Source: Ferrimonas sp048263965
GTDB lineage: Bacteria; Pseudomonadota; Gammaproteobacteria; Enterobacterales; Shewanellaceae
Assembly: GCF_048263965.1 (NCBI RefSeq)
Contig: NZ_JBLXDO010000005.1
Location: 1-64,000, forward strand
Reading direction: 5' to 3'
Length of the DNA stretch: 64,000 nucleotides
Part shown: positions 52,086 to 60,642 of the stretch, piece after piece
Layout of the letters: every line of letters begins with the position of its first letter
Numbering within the stretch: the first letter of the stretch is position 1
Program-made: the position numbers and the translations under genes
The notes under the pieces: model-generated
Database searches by the model: none
What the model saw: only the letters and a program-made list of their open reading frames with translations
What the model was told of the DNA's origin: nothing

Positions 52086-53195
52086 GTGAAGGGACGTTCC
52101 ATTCTCGAACAGGCATTTCTGCGACACTTTGGACTTGAGCCGTCCCAGTGCTTTCTCTCCCCCTTGCAGCTGAACCTCATGGGGGAGGTCTGCGCCCTGT
52201 CACCGGGTTTAATGCTTTGCTGCGCAGAGGACAGATACACCGGCATTGCCGTGGGGTCCAGGGGCGATAACCACATCCGCATCGAAGTGTGCGACAGCCG
52301 CGGGGCGCCCCTCTCCTCCTACCCCGTTGATGTGCAGCGGCTCATGGAGGGCCTGGTGGCTGCCTTGCAACACCGGGGTTACCGCCTGGGCGGCCTTCAC
52401 CTTCTGTGCACCCTTCCCGAATCCACCCGTCCCATCCAGAGTATGGACGCTGCCGTCATGGCTTTGGCCTACGGACTGAACACCTATCTGGACCTGGGGC
52501 TGTCATCTTCAGGCCTGGTCAAACTGTGCCATCAAGCCTACCCTCCTGGCTGGGGCGAAGTGGATGGTGGCGGACAGCTTGCACCCCTGGTGGCCACCGA
52601 GGCCCACCTGTCCCTGGTGGATTACAGCAAGTTGGGTTGGCAGGGCATCCCCCTGCCCGGCGAGCTTGCGCTGCTCAGAGTGGATCTGGAGGGGAACGGG
52701 GAACAGTTTGCAGCCCAGAGAAAGCAGAAGCGACAACAAGCCAGGGAGGTGGCCAACTTCTTTTCTCTGTCCAACCTGCGCGATCTCACCATGGAGCAAC
52801 TGAACAATGCGAGGGGGTTGCTGACAGATGAACTGTTCCGCTGCGCCCGCCACCTGCTCAGTGAACAACAAAGGGCCCTGAATCTGGCCGACGCCCTGGT
52901 CGAGGGTCGCCTCCATGAGATTGGCCCGCTGATGCAAAGTGCTCACCTGTCTCTGAAACGGGAATTCGGCATTGAGTCCCGCTCGGCCGATCTCATGGTC
53001 GCCAGCCTTGCCAATCTGGTGAAGGAGGAAGGGGGTGCCAGGCTTCTCAGCTCAGGAGAGGTTATCGCATTGATTCCAAAGGCCAGAAAAACTTCAATCG
53101 TAGAGCAAGTCACACAAGAATATGCCCAACGATTCGGGGTTTATGCTACCTTCTTCAACATCAATGCCGTATCAGGAGCACATAGTGTCCGTTAA
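52086..53195 (+). CDS. Galactokinase-like GHMP pseudoenzyme
   Basis: A 369-residue protein whose length, order and C-terminal half match GalK (NLRDLTMEQLNNARGLLTDELFRCARHLLSEQ, ALVEGRLHEIGPLMQSAHLSLKREFGI). The catalytic elements are eroded: GRVNLIGEHTDY reads LQLNLMGEVCAL (27-38), the ATP loop PxGxGLSSSAS reads PESTRPIQSMDAA (111-123), and the GGGFGG motif reads LSSGEVIALIP. Only an aspartate in GEVDGGGQ (about 160) could correspond to the catalytic Asp. GTG 52086 follows AAAGGA. It overlaps galM by 11 bases. I infer a non-kinase role, such as sugar sensing, as in yeast Gal3. Confidence 0.78.
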   Translation: MKGRSILEQAFLRHFGLEPSQCFLSPLQLNLMGEVCALSPGLMLCCAEDRYTGIAVGSRGDNHIRIEVCDSRGAPLSSYPVDVQRLMEGLVAALQHRGYRLGGLHLLCTLPESTRPIQSMDAAVMALAYGLNTYLDLGLSSSGLVKLCHQAYPPGWGEVDGGGQLAPLVATEAHLSLVDYSKLGWQGIPLPGELALLRVDLEGNGEQFAAQRKQKRQQAREVANFFSLSNLRDLTMEQLNNARGLLTDELFRCARHLLSEQQRALNLADALVEGRLHEIGPLMQSAHLSLKREFGIESRSADLMVASLANLVKEEGGARLLSSGEVIALIPKARKTSIVEQVTQEYAQRFGVYATFFNINAVSGAHSVR

Positions 53196-54213
53196 GATCA
53201 CCCCCCTCTCCTCCTGGGAACATTACCGCGTTGGCGAACTCCCCAGGTTTCAGCTGGAAAATGACCACCTGAGACTGGAAGTGCTTGCCCTTGGAGGCAT
53301 AGTCAGAAAGCTGGAACTCAAGCGCCCCGATGGTCAATGGCAAAACCTGGTGCTGGGCTGTGACAGTGCCGGCGATTACCTGTCTCAGAAAGCCTGCCTG
53401 GGCTCTGTCGTGGGCCGCTGGGCCAACCGCATCGCCAATGCCCGCTGCCTGGTGGATGGCTACGAGCTTGAACTTGACGCCAACCTCTATCCCCATCACC
53501 TGCACGGGGGCTTGGCAGGCTTCCACCACAAGGTGTTTCAGCTGACCCCAATTGAAGATGGGCTCAAGCTCAGCCTGTGGAGTGCCCACGGTGAAGCGGG
53601 CTTCCCCGGCAACCTGCACCTGGATGTCTATTACCGGCTCAAGGGCAAGAGCTGGATTGTGGAGATGAGCGCCGAGGTCGACAAAGCCTGTCCGGTTAAC
53701 CTGACTCAGCACAGTTACTTCAACCTGGGCAGTCACCTCACCGGCTATCAGCTGCAGAGCGATGCCCCCTACATCGTCATGACTGACAAAGACGGCATCC
53801 CCGTCACCCTGGAAGAAACCGGTAAACACCCCCTGTGCCTGACCGAAGAGCGCACCATTGGCGAGATGATGGATCAGCCATTGGAAGCCCTGAGTCAGGT
53901 TGGTGGCATCGACCACTGCTACCTGTGGCCCGACGATGACGGTACGGTCAAGACCCGTTGTGTGCTGAAAGCCAAAGACACCGGCATTCAGCTGACCATC
54001 AACAGTGACCAGCCCGGCATGCAGATCTACACAGGCAACCATCTGGGCGGTACCCCGGCCTATGACGGCAAGTGCTACAAGCACCATCAGGGGATCGCTC
54101 TGGAGCCCGGGCTCTGGCCAGACGCGCCCAACCAACCCGGTCACACCAAGGGGATTCTCCACCCCGGCGAAACCTACCATCACGTGACCGAGTTCGCCTT
54201 CGACAATATTTAG
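53185..54213 (+). CDS. galM: Aldose 1-epimerase (galactose mutarotase)
   Basis: A 342-residue mutarotase interconverting alpha and beta aldoses. The catalytic histidines (HLHGG near residue 103 and NLTQHSYFNLG near 177) and the glutamate of ALEPGLWPDAPN near 307 are conserved; length is close to E. coli GalM (346). The GTG at 53185 is preferred for its AGGAG and agreement with the family N-terminus. Translationally coupled to the galactokinase-like gene; no galT, galE or transporter is nearby. Confidence 0.9.
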   Translation: MSVKITPLSSWEHYRVGELPRFQLENDHLRLEVLALGGIVRKLELKRPDGQWQNLVLGCDSAGDYLSQKACLGSVVGRWANRIANARCLVDGYELELDANLYPHHLHGGLAGFHHKVFQLTPIEDGLKLSLWSAHGEAGFPGNLHLDVYYRLKGKSWIVEMSAEVDKACPVNLTQHSYFNLGSHLTGYQLQSDAPYIVMTDKDGIPVTLEETGKHPLCLTEERTIGEMMDQPLEALSQVGGIDHCYLWPDDDGTVKTRCVLKAKDTGIQLTINSDQPGMQIYTGNHLGGTPAYDGKCYKHHQGIALEPGLWPDAPNQPGHTKGILHPGETYHHVTEFAFDNI

Positions 54214-54228
54214 ATGATTCAAAGCCAA

Positions 54229-54254
54229 GCCCGCTACGCAGCGGGCATTTTTTT
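54229..54254 (+). terminator. Terminator after galM
   Basis: Stem GCCCGCT / AGCGGGC with loop ACGC and a run of seven T (54248-54254). Confidence 0.88.
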
Positions 54255-54270
54255 GGATCACTTTTTAATT

Positions 54271-54330
54271 CTTGTACAAAACTTGTTTATTTGTACAACC
54301 CTGCCCTATGCTGGATTCAAGGTTGTACAA
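54271..54330 (+). promoter_or_regulatory. Promoter with three TTGTACAA operators (MerR-type control)
   Basis: Perfect 8-bp palindromes TTGTACAA at 54272-54279, 54291-54298 and 54323-54330. A -35 TTGTTT (54283-54288) and -10 TATGCT (54307-54312), 18 bases apart, bracket the middle copy, the arrangement expected for a MerR-family regulator. The downstream merR gene is the likely source. Confidence 0.75.
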
Positions 54331-54341
54331 GGAGACATGCT

Positions 54342-55295
54342 ATGTACAAGTTTGATCAGAACACCATCCAGGTTGGCATCAGCGCCTGCCTGATCGGCCA
54401 ACAGGTGCGTTTCGATGGCGGCCACAAACAGAGTCGCTTCTGTGTGGACGACCTGGGCAAATACGTCAGTTTCCGCCCCATCTGTCCCGAAGTGGCCATC
54501 GGCATGGGCGTGCCCCGCCCCACCATTCGTCTGGTTCAGGAAGAGATCATCCGGGTCAAAGCCTCAGATGACAGCTTCGACGTCACCGATAAGCTGACCA
54601 ATTTCGCCAAGGAGACCTCTCCCGGCCTTGCTGGCCTCAGCGGCTATGTGTTCTGCGCCAAATCCCCCACCTGCGGCATGGAACGGGTCAGCGTCTATCT
54701 GCCGGAGAAAAATAACGCCTCCCGGGATGGCGTCGGCGTCTTCGCAGCGCAGGTGATGAAAGACCACCCCAACCTGCCCGTCGAAGAGAGTGGACGCCTG
54801 AACGACACCAATCTCAGGGAAAATTTTGTTACCCGGGTCTTTGCTTACCATGACTGGCACTCCAAGTGTGCCGAAGGGCTGACACCGGATCTTCTGTACA
54901 GGTTTCACGCCCGCTACAAGTACCTGCTGATGGCTCACAACCCGCAGATCTACCGCTCCCTGGGTCAGGCTCTGGGACGGATTGAGGGGGTCACTCCAGA
55001 GTTCCAGGCCTACTATGAAACCGAGCTGATGTCGGCATTGAAGCGCCACGCCAGCCGCAAGAACCACACCAATGTGTTGCAGCACATTCAGGGCTACTTC
55101 AAGAAGCAACTGGGCAGCACCGAACGTCAGGCCCTGGCAGAAAGCATCGACAAGTACCGAACCGGGCTGCTGCCCCTGCTTGCTCCCATTACTCTGCTGC
55201 GCCATTACCTGACCCTCTACCCCAACGATTACATCGCCAGTCAGGTCTATCTGAATCCGCACCCCGAAGAGATGCAACTTCGCTATGAACACTGA
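54342..55295 (+). CDS. DUF523-DUF1722 protein (YbgA-like)
   Basis: A 317-residue protein. The N-terminal DUF523 half (VGISACLIGQQVRFDGGHK, CPEVAIGMGVPRP, CAKSPTCGMERV) has cysteines that in related 2-thiouracil desulfurases hold an iron-sulfur cluster. The C-terminal DUF1722 half (LLYRFHARYKYLLMAHNPQIYRSLG) is the YbgA part. E. coli ybgA lies next to phrB and is induced with it. First gene of the photolyase operon, directly behind three TTGTACAA boxes. Confidence 0.85.
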   Translation: MYKFDQNTIQVGISACLIGQQVRFDGGHKQSRFCVDDLGKYVSFRPICPEVAIGMGVPRPTIRLVQEEIIRVKASDDSFDVTDKLTNFAKETSPGLAGLSGYVFCAKSPTCGMERVSVYLPEKNNASRDGVGVFAAQVMKDHPNLPVEESGRLNDTNLRENFVTRVFAYHDWHSKCAEGLTPDLLYRFHARYKYLLMAHNPQIYRSLGQALGRIEGVTPEFQAYYETELMSALKRHASRKNHTNVLQHIQGYFKKQLGSTERQALAESIDKYRTGLLPLLAPITLLRHYLTLYPNDYIASQVYLNPHPEEMQLRYEH

Positions 55296-56091
55296 TACCA
55301 CCCCTCGCCACCCCATAGGTGACGTCGCCGCCAGGACCGGGGTAAACCCGGTCACCCTGCGCGCCTGGCAGCGACGCTTCGGGCTGCTCAAACCCGGTCG
55401 TACGCCCAAGGGGCATCGTCTCTACAGCGAGGCGGACATAGATCGCATTCATCAGATCCTCTCCTGGCTGGATAAAGGGGTAGCCATCAGTCAGGTGCGC
55501 GCTCTGCTGGAATCCGCCGGTGCCCAGACCCCGGACGATCCCTGGCAGGCTCACCAGGAAACGCTGACCCAGGCGGTGATCGCCATGAACGGCGACAAGC
55601 TGGCCCGGGAACTGGACCAATTGACCGCTCTCTACACCTTCGAGTTGACCCTGACCCGGGCTCTGCGTCCCTGGCTGGAATCGCTTCAGAGTCGCTTTGC
55701 TGACCGGGCCGACGCCAACCTGATGCTGTGCTGGGCCCAACAGCAGTTACTGCTCTATCTGCAGGGGCACTGCAGCAGGGGCCAATCTCAGCTTACCGGG
55801 GATTGCGCGCTGCTGGTGCTGCTCAGAACCCCCGCCCTGGAAGGCGCCATAGCCGCACTCTCTTTAACCCACCAGGGAGAGAAATGCTCTCAGTTACCCA
55901 CAGACACCCTGGATGGGTGCCAACTGCTGTCACCGAATCGGTTGATCCTGTGTCTGCCGGCGAAGCTGGCCGGTGACGAGCGACAACAGCTGTCAAAGCT
56001 CAAGGCGCGGGGCATCACCCTGAGGGTGGTGGGCCCCTTTGCTGCGCTGCACCGAGACGACCCCCTGTTCTGGGAGGCAGCTCATGGTTGA
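55285..56091 (+). CDS. MerR-family regulator (LitR/CarH-like) without recognisable B12 motif
   Basis: A 268-residue regulator. The MerR winged helix is at residues 9-77 (PIGDVAARTGVNPVTLRAWQRRFGLLKPGRTPKGHRLYSEADI). Residues about 100-190 align in place with the helical light-sensing domain of LitR/CarH proteins, but the expected W-x9-EH and DxHxxG cobalamin motifs are not visible. It overlaps its neighbours on both sides (ATG inside the end of the ybgA-like gene). I infer that it controls this operon via TTGTACAA boxes and may not use B12. Confidence 0.82.
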   Translation: MNTDTTPRHPIGDVAARTGVNPVTLRAWQRRFGLLKPGRTPKGHRLYSEADIDRIHQILSWLDKGVAISQVRALLESAGAQTPDDPWQAHQETLTQAVIAMNGDKLARELDQLTALYTFELTLTRALRPWLESLQSRFADRADANLMLCWAQQQLLLYLQGHCSRGQSQLTGDCALLVLLRTPALEGAIAALSLTHQGEKCSQLPTDTLDGCQLLSPNRLILCLPAKLAGDERQQLSKLKARGITLRVVGPFAALHRDDPLFWEAAHG

Positions 56092-57475
56092 TCTCATCTG
56101 GTTTCGAAAGGATCTGCGTGTCGAGGATAACCCGGCATTAACGGCCGCCTGCTCCGGCGACGCGCCCCCCGTGGCGCTGTTTATCAGTACTCCGGACCAG
56201 TGGCAGGAACACAACATGTCACCCATCCAGGTTGATCTGATGGAGCGTGCGGTCAATAGCCTGGCACAGCAATTGGCCGCATTGGGGATAGCCCTGCATC
56301 ACCTGGCACTGTCGCGCTTCGATGAGATCCCCACGGCGTTGAGTCAATTCTGCCAACAGCATGGGATCAGCAGGATTCACGCCGGTGAGGAGCCGGAGTT
56401 CAATGAGAACAAACGAGACCGGGAAGTGGTTGCCGCAGGCCTGGAGCTCAAACTCCATCCGGGTCACTGCATCCTGCCGCCCGGGACGGTACTCAAGGCG
56501 GACGGGACGCCTTACCGGGTGTTCACTCCGTTCCGCCGTGCCTGGATGGCCAGATTGAGGGGACAGAATCTAGCCCCTGGGCAACCAACAACAGCCTGGC
56601 CCGCCCTGGCGGCTCCGGCCCCCATCGAATTTGACGCTCACAAGCTGTGCAGCGCCCACTGGCCAGTGGCCCCCGGAGAAGCTCATCGACGTCTGGAACA
56701 CTTTGTCCATCAACGTATGAGTGACTATCACCTCAATCGCGACCGGCCGGACCTGAAAGCCACCAGCGTCCTCTCCCCCTACCTGGCTCTGGGGATGATC
56801 TCCCCCACTAGCTGCCTGCATGCCGCCCTCAGCCACGGGCCCGAAGCCTTGCAGGAACAGCCAGGAGGCGCGTTCGCCTGGGTGAGTGAACTGGCGTGGA
56901 GGGATTTTTACCGACACCTGCTCATTGGCTGGCCTAGACTGAGTAAAGGTATGAATTTCAATCCATTGGCAAATAAGGTCCAGTGGGAGAAAAACACAGC
57001 TGCCTTCGACACTTGGTGCCAGGGACAAACCGGCTTTCCTCTGGTGGATGCGGCCATGAGACAGCTAAAGCAGACGGGATGGATGCACAACAGGCTAAGG
57101 ATGGTGACCGCCAGTTTTCTCACCAAGAACCTTCTCATTGACTGGCGCCTGGGCGAACGCTGGTTCAGCCAGCACCTTGTCGATGGTGATCTTGCCGCCA
57201 ATAACGGAGGCTGGCAGTGGAGTGCCAGCACAGGCTGTGACGCACAGCCCTATTTCCGCATCTTCAATCCGGTGAGCCAGAGCAAAAAGTTCGATCCGGA
57301 TGGCGCTTTTATCCGTAGATATTTGCCTGAACTGAATGACTTATCAGGCAAAGATATCCACCTGCCCCCTGCGTCGGTACGGCCTCCGGGCTATCCGGCC
57401 CCCATGGTTGACCTGGCAGACAGTCGACGCCGGGCATTGGAGCGCTTCGCCGTTATGAAGAGAGAGGTGTTCTGA
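56084..57475 (+). CDS. phrB: Deoxyribodipyrimidine photolyase
   Basis: A 463-residue CPD-type class I photolyase repairing UV dimers with blue light. N-terminal antenna domain (LIWFRKDLRVEDNPAL), FAD domain with ELAWRDFYRHLL, the tryptophan electron chain region (GQTGFPLVDAAMRQLKQTGWMHNRLRM) and NNGGWQWSASTGCDAQPYFRIFNP (partial quote WQWSASTGCDAQPYF). Length matches E. coli PhrB (472). ATG 56084 with GGGAGG; overlaps merR and the next gene. Confidence 0.95.
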   Translation: MVDLIWFRKDLRVEDNPALTAACSGDAPPVALFISTPDQWQEHNMSPIQVDLMERAVNSLAQQLAALGIALHHLALSRFDEIPTALSQFCQQHGISRIHAGEEPEFNENKRDREVVAAGLELKLHPGHCILPPGTVLKADGTPYRVFTPFRRAWMARLRGQNLAPGQPTTAWPALAAPAPIEFDAHKLCSAHWPVAPGEAHRRLEHFVHQRMSDYHLNRDRPDLKATSVLSPYLALGMISPTSCLHAALSHGPEALQEQPGGAFAWVSELAWRDFYRHLLIGWPRLSKGMNFNPLANKVQWEKNTAAFDTWCQGQTGFPLVDAAMRQLKQTGWMHNRLRMVTASFLTKNLLIDWRLGERWFSQHLVDGDLAANNGGWQWSASTGCDAQPYFRIFNPVSQSKKFDPDGAFIRRYLPELNDLSGKDIHLPPASVRPPGYPAPMVDLADSRRRALERFAVMKREVF

Positions 57476-57936
57476 TGATTGGCTCATCCCCCACATCCGC
57501 CCAGGAGGGTACCGCCATCGAGTTGGTGGCACGCTTTGTGGCCCTTTACGAGGAGCTGGACCACCGCCAGCTGTATCGCTTGGGGGAGTTGTATCACCCA
57601 CAGGCCTGTTTCATCGATCCGCTGCACCGGGTCGAAGGGCTGGATAACCTGACCCACTACTTTGAGGGCCTCTATCGAAATCTGCAGCAGTGCCGCATCA
57701 CCATCCACGATCAGATGGTGTCCGACGACCAGGCCGCTCTCTACTGGACCATGGAACTCAATCATGCCCGCCTCAACGGGGGACGAACCGTCAGCCTGGA
57801 TGGTCACAGTCATCTGAAATTCAACGCCCTGATCCACTACCACAGAGACTACTTCGACGCAGGCCAGATGCTCTATGAGCAGTTACCCCTGCTCGGCACC
57901 CTGATCAAAGCGGTAAAGAAGAAGGCGGCCCCATGA
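57475..57936 (+). CDS. SnoaL/NTF2-like protein
   Basis: A 153-residue NTF2-fold protein (FVALYEELDHRQLYRLGELYHPQACFIDPLHRVEGLDNL, quoted in part as LYHPQACFIDPLHRVEG), conserved in light- and singlet-oxygen-responsive clusters with Cfa and DUF1365 genes. Activity is unknown. It shares bases with both neighbours (TGATG at the start, ATGA at the end), so it belongs to the operon. Confidence 0.8.
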   Translation: MIGSSPTSAQEGTAIELVARFVALYEELDHRQLYRLGELYHPQACFIDPLHRVEGLDNLTHYFEGLYRNLQQCRITIHDQMVSDDQAALYWTMELNHARLNGGRTVSLDGHSHLKFNALIHYHRDYFDAGQMLYEQLPLLGTLIKAVKKKAAP

Positions 57937-58649
57937 AGATACTCATCACCGGCGCGACCTCAGGCATCGGCAAACAACTGGCCCTGGATTACATCAGCGA
58001 CGGCCATAGGGTGATTGGCTGTGGCCGTAATCAGGAGGCACTCGGGGAGCTGGCCGCAATGGGTGCCCTGTCACTGGGGTTCGATGCCGGCGATCGCGAT
58101 CAGGTTATCGCCTCCCTCGGCGGCCTGGACGAACTTGATCTGGTGATTCTCAATGCCGGCACCTGCGAGTACATCAATCATCCTCGCCAGTTTGACGGAC
58201 GCCTGCTGGCGCGGGTCATGCAAACCAACGTCATCGGCGTAGGGTACTGTCTGGAAGCGCTGTTGCCGCGGATGGAACGAGGCAGCCGGGTGGCGCTGAT
58301 GGGCAGCATCGCCAACGCCCTGCCCCTGCCCAAGGCCGAGGCCTACGGCGCCTCCAAGGCGGCCGTCGAGTACCTGGCCAAAACCCTGGCCCTGGATCTG
58401 CGCCCTCACGGCATTGGCGTGAGTCTGATCCGCCCGGGTTTCGTGCGCACGCCACTCACCGACAAGAACGATTTTGCCATGCCCATGCGGGTGGAGGTAT
58501 CCGAAGCCAGCCGGATCATCCGGCAAGAGCTGGCCAAGGGGGTCGAGGAGATCCACTTTCCAAAAGGGTTCACACGACTACTGAAACTTCTGGGGGGCCT
58601 GCCCGACAAGGCCTGGCAGCAGATTGCACTCAAGGGACTGAAACGATGA
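57933..58649 (+). CDS. Short-chain dehydrogenase/reductase
   Basis: A 238-residue SDR. Cofactor motif GATSGIGKQLA (residues 6-16), NAG (VILNAGTCEY), the catalytic serine near MGSIAN and YGASK with YxxxK (AEAYGASKAAVEYLAK) are intact. It should oxidise or reduce a hydroxyl or carbonyl, perhaps on a modified lipid. Coupled by ATGA overlaps to both neighbours. Confidence 0.9.
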   Translation: MKILITGATSGIGKQLALDYISDGHRVIGCGRNQEALGELAAMGALSLGFDAGDRDQVIASLGGLDELDLVILNAGTCEYINHPRQFDGRLLARVMQTNVIGVGYCLEALLPRMERGSRVALMGSIANALPLPKAEAYGASKAAVEYLAKTLALDLRPHGIGVSLIRPGFVRTPLTDKNDFAMPMRVEVSEASRIIRQELAKGVEEIHFPKGFTRLLKLLGGLPDKAWQQIALKGLKR

Positions 58650-59905
58650 ACAAACGCATCGCCATCATCGGCAGCGGCATCTCCGGGCTGACCTGCGCCC
58701 ACCTGCTGTCCAGAAACAACGCCATCACCCTGTTTGAGGCGGGTGACACCCTAGGGGGGCACACCGCCACCATGGATGTGGAGATGGCGGGAAGGACCTG
58801 GGCCATAGACACCGGTTTTATCGTGTTCAACGATCGCACCTACCCCAACTTCAAACGGCTGATGGCCCAGCTCAGAGTGCGCAGCCATCCAACCGAGATG
58901 AGCTTCAGTGTCCACAACCCGTCGACGGGGCTGGAATACAATGGTCACAATCTGGATACCCTGTTTGCCCAGAGAAAGAACCTGTTAAGCATCCAATTTC
59001 TGAGTTTTCTCAATGAGGTGCTCAAGTTCAACAAGCTGTGCAAACAACACCTGAGCAAGGGGCTGATCGGCGCCGACCACACCCTGGGTGACTTCCTGCG
59101 CATCCACCATTTCAGCGACTATTTCGCCCGCCACTACATTCTGCCCATGGGGGCCGCCATCTGGTCATCCAGCATTCAGGGCATGCAGGCATTTCCCCTG
59201 CTGTTCTTCGTGCGTTTCTTCAATCATCACGGCTTGCTCAACATCAGCAACCGCCCCCAGTGGTACGTGATCAGCGGCGGCTCCCGAAAGTACATTGCCC
59301 CGATGATTCGGGGTATCGAAGACCGCATCCGCCTCAGCACCCCGGTGAAAACGGTGCGCCGACTGGGTGACAAGGTGCACCTGGAACTTGGTAACGGCGC
59401 CAAGGAGAGCTTCGATGAGGTGGTGCTGGCCTGCCACAGCGACCAGGCTCTGGCCATGCTCGCCGACGCCACTGAACAGGAACAGCGAGTGCTTGGTGCC
59501 ATCCCTTACAAGAACAATCAGGTGATACTGCACAACGACACCAGCTTGCTGCCTGACAACCGGCGCGCCTGGGCGTCTTGGAACTACCGTTTGGACCGAG
59601 ATCCCACCCTCCCGGCCAGGGTCACTTACAACATGAACATCCTGCAGGGCCTGCCCGAGCACGCCCCAACCTTCTGCGTCACCCTCAACCAGGGAGACGA
59701 CATCGATCCGAGCAAGGTAATTCGCACCTTCAACTACGCCCACCCGGTCTTCAACAAGGAGAGCCTGGCCGCCTGCCAGCACCGCGACACCATCTGCGGC
59801 CACAACCACACCCACTTTGCCGGTGCCTACTGGCATAACGGCTTCCACGAAGACGGCGTACGCAGCGCCCTCGAGGTGTGCAGCCGCTTCGGAGCCACCC
59901 TATGA
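58646..59905 (+). CDS. FAD-dependent oxidoreductase (amine oxidase/desaturase-like)
   Basis: A 419-residue flavoprotein with the N-terminal dinucleotide motif IAIIGSGISGLTCAHLLSRN and GDTLGGHTATMD (second FAD contact), and a C-terminal FAD-closing segment FAGAYWHNGFHEDGVRSA. The family sits next to DUF1365 and Cfa genes in many proteobacteria and is thought to act on fatty acyl chains. Start coupled by ATGA overlap with the SDR gene. Confidence 0.88.
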   Translation: MNKRIAIIGSGISGLTCAHLLSRNNAITLFEAGDTLGGHTATMDVEMAGRTWAIDTGFIVFNDRTYPNFKRLMAQLRVRSHPTEMSFSVHNPSTGLEYNGHNLDTLFAQRKNLLSIQFLSFLNEVLKFNKLCKQHLSKGLIGADHTLGDFLRIHHFSDYFARHYILPMGAAIWSSSIQGMQAFPLLFFVRFFNHHGLLNISNRPQWYVISGGSRKYIAPMIRGIEDRIRLSTPVKTVRRLGDKVHLELGNGAKESFDEVVLACHSDQALAMLADATEQEQRVLGAIPYKNNQVILHNDTSLLPDNRRAWASWNYRLDRDPTLPARVTYNMNILQGLPEHAPTFCVTLNQGDDIDPSKVIRTFNYAHPVFNKESLAACQHRDTICGHNHTHFAGAYWHNGFHEDGVRSALEVCSRFGATL

Positions 59906-60642
59906 TTGGCGGTTGCGGCTACTACCTGGGGTCGGTACGCCATCGTCGCTTCACCCCCAGGGAGCACAGGTTCTCCTACAGGATGTACAGCCTGGCGCTG
60001 GACCTGGACCATCTTGATCAGATCGACTGTGGCCCCTGGCTGGGCCACAACCGCTCTGCCCTTCTGAGCATCCGGGACAGCGATTATCTGGAAGGCAAAG
60101 GCTTTAGTCGGGACACCGTGTGGCAGAAGGTCAGCAGCCTCGGCGGCGTAGGGGAACAGGGGCCGGTACTGTTCGTGGGTCAGGGACGTTGCCTGGGCCT
60201 TTACTTCAGCCCGGTGAACTTCTACTACTGCTTCCGCCCGGACCTGAGCCTGGCCTACCTGCTGGCCGAAGTCAGTAACACCCCCTGGAATCAGCGCCAC
60301 TACTACCTGGTGCCCGCCGATGGCGCCCAGGTAACCGACAAGGCGTTCCACGTCTCACCCTTTATGTCGATGGCGATGCGCTACCACTGGACTGTGGATA
60401 CTCCAGAGCAGCACCTGAAGCTGCACATGGAGAACCACAGCGATCATAAGGCGTTCGATGTCACCCTGGCCATGACCCACAAGCCGCTCAATGACGCCAC
60501 CGCTCGAGGCCTGGTGACCTCCATGCCTCTGATGACGTTCAAAATTCTGCTTTCCATCTATTGGCAAGCACTAAAACTGATACTGAAACGTATTCCCTTT
60601 ATCCCCCATCCGGGGCAAGACACGGAGAAGCATCATGGATAA
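59902..60642 (+). CDS. DUF1365 protein
   Basis: A 246-residue protein of DUF1365: GCGYYLGSVRHRRFTPREHRFSYRMYSLALDLD (quoted in part: VRHRRFTPREHRFSYRMY), SPVNFYYCFRP and DKAFHVSPFMSM. Probably membrane-associated; no established activity. ATG 59902 matches the family start and overlaps the FAD gene (ATGA). Its end overlaps cfa by eight bases. Confidence 0.88.
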   Translation: MIGGCGYYLGSVRHRRFTPREHRFSYRMYSLALDLDHLDQIDCGPWLGHNRSALLSIRDSDYLEGKGFSRDTVWQKVSSLGGVGEQGPVLFVGQGRCLGLYFSPVNFYYCFRPDLSLAYLLAEVSNTPWNQRHYYLVPADGAQVTDKAFHVSPFMSMAMRYHWTVDTPEQHLKLHMENHSDHKAFDVTLAMTHKPLNDATARGLVTSMPLMTFKILLSIYWQALKLILKRIPFIPHPGQDTEKHHG

